A DNA stretch of 64,000 nt from Ahrensia sp. (GTDB lineage Bacteria; Pseudomonadota; Alphaproteobacteria; Rhizobiales; Rhizobiaceae), in the NCBI GenBank assembly GCA_002706335.1, contig PAKZ01000027.1, positions 1-64,000 of the forward strand. Direction: 5' to 3'. Both the position numbers and the translations under genes were made by a program. The stretch's first letter is position 1. Each line of letters starts with the position of its first letter. Below the pieces are notes generated by a model. That model made no database searches, was not told where the DNA came from, and saw only the letters and a list, made by a program, of their open reading frames with translations. Below are positions 43,310-51,892 of the stretch, piece by piece.

Positions 43310-44055
43310 GCGTCTTCTCCCAGATAGGCGCTCTGGACATCCGGATTGTTGCGGATTTCGTCGACGCTGCCGGTCGCGATGATGCGACCGTAGACAAGCA
43401 CCGATATCCGGTCGGCCAGGGCAAAGACCGCGTCCATGTCGTGTTCGATCAACAGGATGGGCGCCTCGTGGCGGAGATCGGAAAGGATCGCCGTCAGTTC
43501 CACCGACCCTTCGGGCCCGAGCCCCGCCATCGGTTCGTCCAGCAGAAACGCGCGGGGTTGCATGGCGAGCGCCATCGCCAGTTCCAGCCTGCGCCTTTCG
43601 CCATGCGACAGGATCGAGGCCGGGACGGCTTCGCGGCCTTTCAGGCCCACGCGCGCCATATGCTCCCTCGCCGGCCCGGTCAGCGCGGCATCGGCCAGCG
43701 CCGGCCGAAAGAAATGGAAGGTCCCGTGACTTGCGCCCTGTACCACCAGCATGACGTTCTCCAGCGCCGTAAGGTCCGGCGCTACGGAGGAAACCTGAAA
43801 CGTGCGAGCGAGACCCCGCCGCGCCCGTTCGGCGACCGTTTCGCCGGAAAGATCGTGTCCGGCAAAGCGGATCGTCCCCGCATCAGGTTGAACATCGCCG
43901 CATATCTGCTTGATGAGAGTCGATTTCCCCGCCCCGTTCGGGCCGATCAGAGCATGGATTTCGCCCGGCTTCAGATCGAGGTCGATGGCGTCGCTCACGG
44001 TCAAAGCGCCGAACCGCTTCGTCAGGCCGCGGATTTCGAGGATCGGATCAGCCAT
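43306..44055 (-). CDS. livG: branched-chain-type ABC importer, ATPase (LivG)
   Basis: 249-residue ABC ATPase. Walker A GPNGAGKSTLIKQICG, signature LSHGERRRLELAMALAMQ, Walker B AFLLDEPMAGLGPEGS. The long LivG-type insertion lies between Walker A and the signature. It overlaps livM by eight bases and livF by four. ATPase partner of LivF. Confidence 0.93.
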   Translation of the reverse strand: MADPILEIRGLTKRFGALTVSDAIDLDLKPGEIHALIGPNGAGKSTLIKQICGDVQPDAGTIRFAGHDLSGETVAERARRGLARTFQVSSVAPDLTALENVMLVVQGASHGTFHFFRPALADAALTGPAREHMARVGLKGREAVPASILSHGERRRLELAMALAMQPRAFLLDEPMAGLGPEGSVELTAILSDLRHEAPILLIEHDMDAVFALADRISVLVYGRIIATGSVDEIRNNPDVQSAYLGEDA

Positions 44056-45028
44056 GGCGCGACCTCCGCGTCAGCACGCCGATCAGGCCGCCTTGGGCGA
44101 AGAGAACGACGAGGAGCAGGAGCAGCCCGAGCAGGAACTTCCAGTATTCGCTGACACCGCCGAGATTGTGTTCGAGCAGGATGAACAGCGCCGCACCGGC
44201 CAGCGGCCCGAAATGCCGGCCCACCCCGCCGAGAATGACGAAGATCATGATCTCGCCGGATGTCTGCCAGGACAGCATGGACGGGCTGACGAAACGATTG
44301 AGATCGGCATAGAGCGCGCCGGCCAGACCGGTGATCATGCCGGAAATGACGAAAGCGGCGAGCCTCAGCCTGTAGGGATCGATGCCGACGCTGCGCACCC
44401 GTTCGGCGTTCTGCCGCGCCCCGTGCAACGCCAGCCCGAAACGCGACCGGGACAGCATCGCGGAAAACAGCGCCGCAGCCAAAAACCATAAGAAACAGAT
44501 CGCAAAGAACTGCAGGGGATCGAGCGTGTTCAGACCCGGGAACCTGTCACGCACATAGATCGGCAAGCCGTCCTCGCCGCCATAGGCGGGCCAGGAAATG
44601 GCGAAATAGAAGACCATCTGTGCGAAGGCGAGCGTGATCATGATGAAATAGACGCCGCTCGTGCGCAGGCTGAGCACTCCGATCACAAGGGCGGCAAGCC
44701 CCGATGCGATGATCGCCACCGGCCAGATGATCAGCATCTGCTGGGTGCCATCGAGGGCCAGCGGCCATGTCATCAGAGGCTCGTAATTCTGCGCATGGCT
44801 GGCCAGAATGCCCGCCGCATAGCCGCCGATCCCGAAGAAGGCGGCGTGACCGAAAGAAACCAGCCCGCCATAGCCCAGCGCAATGTTCAGCCCAACGCCG
44901 GCCAGCGCGAAGATCGCTACCTTGGTCGCCAGCGTGACGATGAAGGGCTCGCCCATCGCGTTGGCCGCGAGCGGCACCGCGAGAAGCAGCGCGACGAGCG
45001 CCAGGTTGACCATCCACTCGCGAAACAT
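44048..45028 (-). CDS. livM: branched-chain-type ABC importer, permease (LivM)
   Basis: 326-residue inner-membrane permease with roughly ten hydrophobic segments. LivM family features: NIALGYGGLVSFGHAAFFGIGGYAAGIL near the N-terminus and RSRFGLALHGARQNAERVRSVGIDPYRLRLAAFVISG, the cytoplasmic EAA-like loop. The ATG overlaps the livH stop by one base (TGATG). Pairs with LivH. Confidence 0.93.
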   Translation of the reverse strand: MFREWMVNLALVALLLAVPLAANAMGEPFIVTLATKVAIFALAGVGLNIALGYGGLVSFGHAAFFGIGGYAAGILASHAQNYEPLMTWPLALDGTQQMLIIWPVAIIASGLAALVIGVLSLRTSGVYFIMITLAFAQMVFYFAISWPAYGGEDGLPIYVRDRFPGLNTLDPLQFFAICFLWFLAAALFSAMLSRSRFGLALHGARQNAERVRSVGIDPYRLRLAAFVISGMITGLAGALYADLNRFVSPSMLSWQTSGEIMIFVILGGVGRHFGPLAGAALFILLEHNLGGVSEYWKFLLGLLLLLVVLFAQGGLIGVLTRRSRHG

Positions 45029-45948
45029 CAGCTCGCCGTCCCGAACAGGCCGCCCGGGCGCACGACAAGCACGCCCGCCATCAGGATGTAGATCAGCATC
45101 GAGGCGAGCGCCGACCCGACCGCGGTTGCATCAGACGGGTTCATGAAGGTGTGGAAGGCGATCGGCAGCAGGAAGCGGCCGAGCGTATCCGTGATGCCGA
45201 CGAGAAGCGCGCCGATGAAGGCGCCCTTGATCGAGCCGATACCCCCGATGACGACAACGACGAAGGCGAGGATCAGCACCGGCTCGCCCATCCCGACCTG
45301 CACGGACTGGATCGTGCCGACAAGCGCGCCGGCAAAACCGGCGAGCGCCGCGCCGAGAGCGAAGACCGCCGTGTACAGAAGCTTGATGTCAACGCCGAGC
45401 GCCGCGATCATCTCCCGGTCCGCCTCGCCGGCCCGGATCTGGATGCCGAGCCGCGTCTTGCCGATCAGAAGGAAGAGGCCGATGGCAACCGCGATGCCGG
45501 CGACGATGATCGCGAGCCGATAGAGCGGGTATTCAATCCCTCCAGGCAGCGTCACGGCACCGGAGAGCACAGGCGGCACGTCGAGATAAAGCGGAAAGGA
45601 GCCGAACAGCCAGCGCGTGCCTTCCGAAAACATCAGGATCAGCGCGAAGGTGGCCAGAACCTGATCGAGATGCTCTCGCCTGTAGAGCCGTCTTATGACG
45701 ACGATCTCGACAATGGCGCCGGCCAATGCCGCGGCGATCAGGCTCGCCATCAGCCCCAGCCAGAAAGAGCCGGTCGCAGCAGCCACCGCCGCGCAGGCGA
45801 ATGCGCCAACCATGTAAAGCGAACCATGGGCGAGATTGATCAAACCCATCACGCCGAAAATCAGCGTCAGCCCCGCTGCCATGAGGAACAGCATGACGCC
45901 GAATTGCAGCCCGTTGAGGACCTGTTCGATGAGAAGGGCTGCGCTCAC
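45028..45948 (-). CDS. livH: branched-chain-type ABC importer, permease (LivH)
   Basis: 306 residues from the GTG at 45948 (VSAALLIEQVLNGLQFGVMLFLMAAGLTLIFGVMGLINLAHG). The frame opens at a TTG 19 codons earlier, but that lies inside the terminator hairpin after the binding-protein gene, so GTG is preferred although no strong ribosome site is seen. The EAA-like loop is KTRLGIQIRAGEADREMIAALGVDIKLLYTAVFALG. About eight membrane segments. Confidence 0.9.
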   Translation of the reverse strand: MSAALLIEQVLNGLQFGVMLFLMAAGLTLIFGVMGLINLAHGSLYMVGAFACAAVAAATGSFWLGLMASLIAAALAGAIVEIVVIRRLYRREHLDQVLATFALILMFSEGTRWLFGSFPLYLDVPPVLSGAVTLPGGIEYPLYRLAIIVAGIAVAIGLFLLIGKTRLGIQIRAGEADREMIAALGVDIKLLYTAVFALGAALAGFAGALVGTIQSVQVGMGEPVLILAFVVVVIGGIGSIKGAFIGALLVGITDTLGRFLLPIAFHTFMNPSDATAVGSALASMLIYILMAGVLVVRPGGLFGTAS

Positions 45949-45969
45949 GGCGACGCGGTCCGGGAAGTC

Positions 45970-46003
45970 AGGAAAGGGAAAGCGGGCCGGCGAACCGGCC
46001 CGC
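45970..46003 (-). terminator. hairpin between livK-type gene and livH
   Basis: GCGGGCCGG-CGAA-CCGGCCCGC (9-bp perfect stem, 45982-46003), 11 bases past the binding-protein stop and followed in the direction of transcription by TTTCCCTTTCC. The T-run is interrupted, so read-through into livH is likely; it would favour the binding-protein transcript. Confidence 0.65.
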
Positions 46004-46014
46004 AATTCGGCAGC

Positions 46015-47154
46015 TTACATCTTGCAATCGCCGATATAGGCGTTGTCGCGATCGGTCATCGCGGTGGCGACGATCTTGTTGGTCAGTATATCGCCTTCCT
46101 TGACCACTTCGCGAACATAAATGTCCTGGATCGGATGATGGTTCGAGGCGAAGGAAAACTTGCCGCGCACCGAGTCGAAGTCGGCGGCTTCAAGCGCCGC
46201 GCGGAAAGCATCCGCATCGCCGACAGAGGCCTTGTCCATCGCCGAGAGCAACAGGTTCGCCGTGTCATAGCCATAGGACGCGTAGACCGAGGGCAGCCGG
46301 CCATATTCGGCCTGGTAGCTCTCGACGAATGCCTTGTTGGCCGCATTGTCGATGTCCTTCGACCAGTTGGCCGTGTTCTTGACGCCCAGCGCCGCGTCGC
46401 CAACCGCCTGCAGGATGTTCTGGTCGAACGAGAAGGCAGGGCCGATCAGCGGAATGTCGACGCCGGACTGCGCATACTGCTTCATGAAAGCGATACCCAT
46501 GCCGCCCGGCAGGAAGAAGAAGACGCTATCGGCGCCGGAAGCGCGGATCTGGGCGATTTCGGCTGCATAGTCGGTCTGGCCGAGCTGGGTGTAGACCTCG
46601 CCCGCCAATTCGCCCTCATAGAAACGCTTGAAACCGGACAGCGAATCCTTGCCGGCCGGATAGTTGGGCGCGAGGATGAACATGTTCTTGTAGCCGGCGT
46701 CATTGGCATACGCGCCCGCAGCCTCGTGCAGATTGTCGTTCTGATACGAGATCGAGAAATAGTTCGGGTTGCAGCCCGGGCCGGCAAGCTGCGACGGCGC
46801 GGCGTTGACGGAAAGATAGAACTTGCCCTGGGCGGTCGCCGACGGCACCACCGCCATGGCGAGGTTGGACCAGATGATGCCGGTCAGGACATCCACCTTG
46901 TCGGACTGGATCATCTTGTCGGCGATCTGCACGGCGACGTCCGGCTTCTGCTGGTCGTCCTCGATGACCACATCGACATCGGTGTTGCCGGAATTCTTGA
47001 TCGCGAGCATGAAGCCGTCGCGCGCGTCGATGCCGAGTGAGGCGCCGCCGCCCGAAAGCGTTGTAATCATGCCGACCTTGACCGGATCGGCGATTGCTGC
47101 CGACGTCATGCCAAGCACGGCAAGCGCGGCGAGCGATTTTGCGATGAGTTTCAT
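46015..47154 (-). CDS. branched-chain-type ABC importer, binding protein
   Basis: 379-residue periplasmic type I binding protein (Peripla_BP_6). Signal peptide to about residue 22 (SLAALAVLGMTSAAIA). The mature part starts DPVKVGMITTLSGGGASLGIDARDGFMLAIK; NYPAGKDSLSGFKRFYEGE and GPGCNPNYFSISYQND are segments I associate with LivK-like proteins binding aromatic or other carboxylates rather than Leu/Ile/Val, but this is an impression. The companion hydrolase fits a non-amino-acid ligand. Confidence 0.9.
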   Translation of the reverse strand: MKLIAKSLAALAVLGMTSAAIADPVKVGMITTLSGGGASLGIDARDGFMLAIKNSGNTDVDVVIEDDQQKPDVAVQIADKMIQSDKVDVLTGIIWSNLAMAVVPSATAQGKFYLSVNAAPSQLAGPGCNPNYFSISYQNDNLHEAAGAYANDAGYKNMFILAPNYPAGKDSLSGFKRFYEGELAGEVYTQLGQTDYAAEIAQIRASGADSVFFFLPGGMGIAFMKQYAQSGVDIPLIGPAFSFDQNILQAVGDAALGVKNTANWSKDIDNAANKAFVESYQAEYGRLPSVYASYGYDTANLLLSAMDKASVGDADAFRAALEAADFDSVRGKFSFASNHHPIQDIYVREVVKEGDILTNKIVATAMTDRDNAYIGDCKM

Positions 47155-47175
47155 GTGATCTCCCTCCAGTGATGT

Positions 47176-47206
47176 AAAAAGACCCGCACCAAAACCGGTG
47201 CGGGTC
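47176..47206 (-). terminator. rho-independent terminator after RAM-domain gene
   Basis: GACCCGCACC and GGTGCGGGTC form a 10-bp stem with a 6-base loop (47181-47206), followed on the minus strand by five T residues. Textbook intrinsic terminator, 12 bases past the RAM gene's stop and about 20 upstream of the binding-protein start, so the two may be separately transcribed or attenuated. Confidence 0.85.
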
Positions 47207-47217
47207 GGAAACTTCGC

Positions 47218-47454
47218 TCAGAATGCCTTGAAGGTCAGCGTCGTCAACGATCGCGAGATGCCTTCGATGTCGAGAATATGGTCGTTGATATATTTGCCGA
47301 TATCCTCGCCCGCCGGGACGTAGAGCTTCATCAGCAAATCGTAGTCGCCGCTTGTCGAATAAAGTTCGGAGGCGATTTCGCGCTCATACACCTTGTCGGC
47401 GACCTTGTAGGCCTGTCCCGGGCGGCACCGCAGTTGCACAAAAACGCAGTTCAT
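47218..47454 (-). CDS. stand-alone RAM (Lrp ligand-binding) domain protein
   Basis: 78 residues from the ATG at 47454 (MNCVFVQLRCRPGQAYKVADKVYEREIASELYSTSGDYDLLMKLYVPAGEDIGKYINDHILDIEGISRSLTTLTFKAF). This is the Lrp/AsnC effector-binding RAM fold with no DNA-binding domain (PF01037-like). Such small proteins form rings that bind amino acids and can modify Lrp action. Its place before a LivK-type importer suggests a ligand link, though a terminator separates them. Confidence 0.88.
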   Translation of the reverse strand: MNCVFVQLRCRPGQAYKVADKVYEREIASELYSTSGDYDLLMKLYVPAGEDIGKYINDHILDIEGISRSLTTLTFKAF

Positions 47455-47584
47455 CGAACGCTCCCTCAAACACCATTCGGAACAGCTTCAATTCCGGACC
47501 TTCACTCCTAAAGAAAACGCCTTCGAGATCAAGGCCCAACGAACTCGCGTTCATTCTCCGGAAAGCCGGGAAACCCAAGCTCGC

Positions 47585-48715
47585 CTAGTCGAAAACAATG
47601 GACGGGGCAGCCTGTTGGGCCGCACCGGCGCGTTCCCAGACCGTCTTGGCGATCGCCCGGTAGGCCTCCGCGTGCGGGCTGTCCGGATCGGACACGACAA
47701 TCGGCTCGCCGGAATCGGAGGTCTCGCGGATCTTCATGTCCAGTGGAATGCCGCCGAGGAACGGCACGCCGATACGCTCCGCTTCATTCTTCGCGCCGCC
47801 ATGGCCGAAAATGTCATGCTGCGAGCCACAGTCCGGGCAAACGAAATAGCTCATGTTCTCGACGATACCGAGCACCGGCACCTCCACCTTGCGGAACATG
47901 TTGAGGCCCTTGCGCGCATCGATCAGCGCCAGATCCTGCGGCGTGGAAACGATCACCGCGCCGGCGAGCGGCACGCTCTGCGCCATGGTCAGCTGCGCGT
48001 CGCCCGTTCCCGGCGGCATGTCGACCACCAGCACGTCGAGTTCGCCCCACGCGACTTCCTTCATCATCTGGTTGAGCGCCGACATCACCATGGGCCCGCG
48101 CCAGATCATCGGCGTGTCCTCCTCGACGAGGAAGCCCATCGACATGACCTTGACGCCGTAATTCTCCATCGGCTTCAGGATGCGCCCGTCGACAGTCGAC
48201 GGATTGCCGGAGATGTGCAGCAGGCGCGGCATTGACGGCCCGTAGACATCGGCATCGAGAATACCGACCTTCAGGCCGATCGCCTTCAGGGCCAGCGCAA
48301 GATTGACTGCGGTCGTCGACTTGCCGACGCCACCCTTGCCGGATGCGACCGCGATGATCGCGCCGATGCCGGGAATGCCCGCCGGCTTGCGCGGACCGCC
48401 CCCGCCCTGCGGCGGCGCCTGGCGCGCCGGTTGCGGCGACGGCTTGGGTTGAGGATTGGGCGTACCCGCCTTCTTCGCTGCCGTCAGGACGACACCGGCC
48501 TTCGAGACGCCGTCGACGCCGAGCGCCGCGCGCTCCGCCGCTTCGCGAAGCGGCTCCAGTTCCTCGGCGCGATCCGACGGCACCGTTATCGAGAAGAACA
48601 CCTTGTCGCCCGACACGACGATATCCGACAGCAGTCCGAGATCGACGATATTGCCGGTGAGATCCGGGCCCTTGACCCGCTTCAATTGCTCCAGAACGAG
48701 GTCTTTAATGGTCAA
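47585..48715 (-). CDS. apbC: Mrp/NBP35-family Fe-S cluster carrier ATPase
   Basis: 376 residues with a TTG start. N-terminal DUF59/MIP18-like domain (about 1-90), a Pro/Gly-rich linker, then the deviant P-loop ATPase (VASGKGGVGKSTTAVNLALALKAIGLKVGILDADVYGPSMPRLL) and the cluster-binding CPDC motif in SYFVCPDCGSQHDIFGHGG. It transfers [4Fe-4S] clusters to apoproteins. It lies between the cho operon and the liv region, same strand, with a 91-base gap upstream. Confidence 0.93.
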   Translation of the reverse strand: MTIKDLVLEQLKRVKGPDLTGNIVDLGLLSDIVVSGDKVFFSITVPSDRAEELEPLREAAERAALGVDGVSKAGVVLTAAKKAGTPNPQPKPSPQPARQAPPQGGGGPRKPAGIPGIGAIIAVASGKGGVGKSTTAVNLALALKAIGLKVGILDADVYGPSMPRLLHISGNPSTVDGRILKPMENYGVKVMSMGFLVEEDTPMIWRGPMVMSALNQMMKEVAWGELDVLVVDMPPGTGDAQLTMAQSVPLAGAVIVSTPQDLALIDARKGLNMFRKVEVPVLGIVENMSYFVCPDCGSQHDIFGHGGAKNEAERIGVPFLGGIPLDMKIRETSDSGEPIVVSDPDSPHAEAYRAIAKTVWERAGAAQQAAPSIVFD

Positions 48716-48806
48716 TGGTTTTCCCCTTTGGTCTGGCAGTTCCTCTCGCAGATAGGCGATTTGGCCCTGTCATCCAATGGGGCAAGCCGGAAGACCGCCG
48801 GTTTTC

Positions 48807-49859
48807 TCAGCCGGCAGCCGCATCTCCGTTGACAGAGGGCTTTCCGGCGAAGCCCGCAAGAATGCTCTGCGGCGTAATCACGCCGATCTGCGCCCCCTCC
48901 CGCATCACGCGCAAGGGCTGATCGTTGGACAGGAAAATATCCATGATCGCGGCGACACTCGTGTCGAAGGTCACGGCCTGCGCATCCTCCGGCGCATTGC
49001 CATCCACCATTACGTCCTCCGCGCACAGCACGCCCAGAGGGTTCATATGCGCGACGAAATCCGCGACATATTCGTTTGCGGGATTGCGGATGATGTCCTG
49101 CGGCGTGCCGCACTGAACGATCCTGCCGCCCTCCATGATGGCGATGCGCCCGCCGAGCTTGAAGGCCTCGTCCAGATCGTGGCTGACGAAGATGATCGTG
49201 CGCTTCAGATTGGCCTGCAGTTCAAGCAATTCGTCCTGGAGGCGCGATCGGATGAGAGGATCGAGCGCCGAGAAGGGTTCGTCCATCAGCAGGATCGGCG
49301 CTTCGGTTGCGAAAGCCCGGGCCAGACCGACACGCTGCTGCATGCCGCCCGACAATTCGCTGACCTTTCGGTCGGCCCATTCGCTCAGGCCGACGAGTTC
49401 GAGCTGTTCGCGCGCCTTTTTCTCGCGCTGCTTCTTCGGCATCCCGCCCAATTCGAGGCCGAAGGCGACGTTTTCCATTACGTCGCGCCACGGCAGCAGC
49501 CCGAATTGCTGGAAAACCATCGCGACCCGGTGCAGTCGCATCTCGCGCAATTTGGCCGGATCGGCGGTCGTGATGTTCGTCATCCCGGTGCCGTCATTGA
49601 TCAGCACCGAACCGCGCACGACCTTGTTGAGCCCGTTCACCGCTCGAAGAAGCGTGGATTTGCCGTATCCCGAAAGGCCCATCAGGACAAGGATCTCCCC
49701 CTCCTCCACTTCGATCGAGCAATTGTGCACGCCGAGGACCTGATCGGTTGCCGTCTGGACTTCCGAGCGGCTCTTGCCCTCGTCCATCAGCGGCAACGCC
49801 GATTTCGGATCGGAGCCGAAGACGATGCTTACATTGTCGAAGACGACAGCCTTGCTCAT
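48807..49859 (-). CDS. choV: choline ABC importer, ATPase
   Basis: 350-residue ABC ATPase of the ProV/ChoV class. Walker A GLSGYGKSTLLRAVNGL, signature ELSGGMQQRVGLARAFA, Walker B ILLMDEPFSALDP; the segment after it, LQANLKRTIIFVSHDLDEAFKLG, is normal for osmoprotectant importers. A C-terminal CBS-like extension (about 275-345) may sense ionic strength. It overlaps choW by four bases. Confidence 0.93.
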   Translation of the reverse strand: MSKAVVFDNVSIVFGSDPKSALPLMDEGKSRSEVQTATDQVLGVHNCSIEVEEGEILVLMGLSGYGKSTLLRAVNGLNKVVRGSVLINDGTGMTNITTADPAKLREMRLHRVAMVFQQFGLLPWRDVMENVAFGLELGGMPKKQREKKAREQLELVGLSEWADRKVSELSGGMQQRVGLARAFATEAPILLMDEPFSALDPLIRSRLQDELLELQANLKRTIIFVSHDLDEAFKLGGRIAIMEGGRIVQCGTPQDIIRNPANEYVADFVAHMNPLGVLCAEDVMVDGNAPEDAQAVTFDTSVAAIMDIFLSNDQPLRVMREGAQIGVITPQSILAGFAGKPSVNGDAAAG

Positions 49860-50695
49860 GTCCGGTCCTTTCCGAGATGCAGCATGCGGTCGAGGATGAT
49901 GGCGACGACGACGATGATGAAGCCGCTTTCAAAGCCGAGCGCCGTATTGACCTGGCCAAGCGCGCGCATGACCGGGACGCCGAGCCCGTTGGCGCCGACC
50001 AGCGCCGCGATGACCACCATCGACAGCGACAGCATGATGGTCTGGTTGAGGCCCGCCATGATCTGCGGCAGGGCGTAAGGCAACTCGACCTTGACCAGTG
50101 TCTGCCAGCCTTTCGCACCGAAGGCCTGCGCCGCTTCCAGCAGCGGCTTCGGCGTCGAGGCGACCCCGAGATAGGTCAGCCGGATCGGCGCGGGGAGCAC
50201 GAAGATGACGGTAGCCAGCAGCCCCGGCACCATGCCGATGCCGAAAAAGACGATCGCCGGGATCAGATAGACGAAGGTGGGCAGGGTCTGCATCAGATCG
50301 AGGATCGGCTGCATGAACTGATAGAGCCGCGGCCGGTGCGCCGCCGCGATCCCGATCGGCACGCCCACCGCCATGCAGACGATGCAGGATGAAAGAACCA
50401 GCGTGAGGCTCTCGGTCATTTCCTCCCAGTAGTCCTGATTGATGATGAAGAGGAAGCCGAGGAGGACCATAAGGCAGATCTTCCAGCTGCGTTGCAGATA
50501 CCAGGTGAGCGCGACGAAAATGGCGACGATGACGAGCGGATGGGGCGTCTGCAGCAGCCACAGGATCGCGTCGATAAGCTTCTCGCCCCAATCGGCAAGC
50601 CCGTCGAAGAACCAGGATCCGTGATGTTGCAGCCAGTCGAAAACGGATTTCGCCGTCTTGCCGACCGGTATCTTGTGATCAGTCAGCCATTCCAT
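49856..50695 (-). CDS. choW: choline ABC importer, permease
   Basis: 279-residue inner-membrane permease of the ProW/ChoW family, about six to seven hydrophobic segments. The start MEWLTDHKIPVGKTAKSVFDWLQHHGSWFFDGLADWGEKLID is the ChoW N-terminus; the EAA loop is GASTPKPLLEAAQAFGAKGWQTLVKVELPYALPQIMAG (first residues approximate). Follows choX after a 169-base gap carrying a terminator-like hairpin. Confidence 0.94.
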   Translation of the reverse strand: MEWLTDHKIPVGKTAKSVFDWLQHHGSWFFDGLADWGEKLIDAILWLLQTPHPLVIVAIFVALTWYLQRSWKICLMVLLGFLFIINQDYWEEMTESLTLVLSSCIVCMAVGVPIGIAAAHRPRLYQFMQPILDLMQTLPTFVYLIPAIVFFGIGMVPGLLATVIFVLPAPIRLTYLGVASTPKPLLEAAQAFGAKGWQTLVKVELPYALPQIMAGLNQTIMLSLSMVVIAALVGANGLGVPVMRALGQVNTALGFESGFIIVVVAIILDRMLHLGKDRT

Positions 50696-50821
50696 GTGTC
50701 ACCCCCTCAGCGTGTTGGCCGCATGGCGAATTTGTATAGGGTCCGGACGGCGGAGCGCCCGAACCGAAGGATTTTCCGCGTTTGCCTGAAATCAATCCGC
50801 CCCGCGTCATTTCGCGGTCGT

Positions 50822-50857
50822 CAAAGCAAAAGGCCGGGCTCTTTGGGAGCCCGGCCT
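50822..50857 (-). terminator. terminator-like hairpin between choX and choW
   Basis: AGGCCGGGCTC and GAGCCCGGCCT give an 11-bp perfect stem with a 5-base loop (50831-50857), eight bases after the choX stop, followed on the minus strand by TTTTGCTTTGA. It probably gives partial termination so that the binding protein is made in excess over choWV. Confidence 0.75.
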
Positions 50858-50864
50858 GAAAGGA

Positions 50865-51788
50865 TCAGAGGCCGAATGCGGACTTCACGGCCGCGAGCCC
50901 CGGCTCGCCGCCCTTGGTCGTCACGCCGTCAAGCCACGTCTCGAGGACATCCGGATTGGCCTTCATCCACGCCATGGTCGCATCGTCGGCATCCTCGCCA
51001 TCGTCGAGGATCGCGCCCATGATCTCGTTTTCCATCGGCAGGGTGAACTTCAGGTTGGTCAGAAGCTTGCCGACATTCGGGCACTCTTCGACGTAGCCCT
51101 TGCGGGTCGTCGTGTAGACCTGACCTTCGCCGCCGAAGAAGTCTTCGCCGCCGGGAAGATATTTAAGGTCGAAATTGGCGTTCATCGGGTGCGGTTCCCA
51201 GCCGAGAAACACCACCGGCTCTTTCTTTTCATAGGCGCGGGCAACCTGCGCCAGCATCCCCTGCTCCGAGCTTTCAACGATCTCGAAATCCTTGAGGTCG
51301 TATTTGTTTTCCTCGGTCAGCGAGACGAGGTAGCCATTGCCTTCATTGCCCGGCTCGATGCCGTAGATCTTGTTGTCGAGCTGGTCGGCGAATTTGTGGA
51401 TGTCGGCATAGCTCTTCAGGCCGGCGTCATAGGCATAGGTCGGCGTGGCGAGCGTGTATTTGGTGCCTTCGAGATTGACGGCGACCTGCTCGATCTCGCC
51501 GCTGTCGAGATACGGCTTGATGGCGGCGTTCTGCGCGGGGATCCAGTTGCCCAGGAAGACGTCGACGTCGTCCTTTTCGAGAGATGCGAAGGTGACGGGA
51601 ACCGACAGAACCTTCACGTCCACTTCGTATCCGAGAGCCTCGAGGACCTGCTTGGTGGCCGACGTCGTGGTGGGGATGTCGGTCCAGCCCACATCCGAGA
51701 ACACCACTTCGTCGCATTGGGCAAAGGCCATGCTCGTGCTTGCGGCCAGCGCAGCAAGAGTGGTCAGGGTGGACTTGGCAAAGGTCAT
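50865..51788 (-). CDS. choX: choline ABC importer, binding protein
   Basis: 307-residue periplasmic protein of the OpuAC/ChoX family. Signal peptide to about residue 23 (TLAALAASTSMAFA). The ligand-binding segments CDEVVFSDVGWTDIPTTTSATKQVLEALGYEVDVKVLSVPVTFASLEKDDVDVFLGNWIPAQ contain aromatic residues suited to the choline trimethylammonium. It is divergent from betI; the shared 104-base gap has a palindrome expected to bind BetI. Confidence 0.95.
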   Translation of the reverse strand: MTFAKSTLTTLAALAASTSMAFAQCDEVVFSDVGWTDIPTTTSATKQVLEALGYEVDVKVLSVPVTFASLEKDDVDVFLGNWIPAQNAAIKPYLDSGEIEQVAVNLEGTKYTLATPTYAYDAGLKSYADIHKFADQLDNKIYGIEPGNEGNGYLVSLTEENKYDLKDFEIVESSEQGMLAQVARAYEKKEPVVFLGWEPHPMNANFDLKYLPGGEDFFGGEGQVYTTTRKGYVEECPNVGKLLTNLKFTLPMENEIMGAILDDGEDADDATMAWMKANPDVLETWLDGVTTKGGEPGLAAVKSAFGL

Positions 51789-51829
51789 ATAGTCGCTCCT
51801 GTTGGGTTATCCGACGGTTGCGGATTTTA

Positions 51830-51849
51830 TTGATTGACGCGTCAATTAA
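51830..51849. promoter_or_regulatory. candidate BetI operator between choX and betI
   Basis: TTGATTGACGCGTCAATTAA: a 20-bp palindrome with a perfect 14-bp core (ATTGACG-CGTCAAT) and one mismatch pair in the flanks. It is 41 bases upstream of choX and 43 upstream of betI. BetI-type TetR repressors recognise palindromes of this size and TTGA/TCAA character. Confidence 0.75.
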
Positions 51850-51892
51850 AAGACAACTAGGGATGAATGGCAAGCGATGGTTGGAGATTAGC

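Noticed and set aside
45151-47040. 629-codon open frame on the plus strand
   Set aside because: Antisense to livH and the binding-protein gene, which are well-supported families; composition is typical of a reverse-strand frame.
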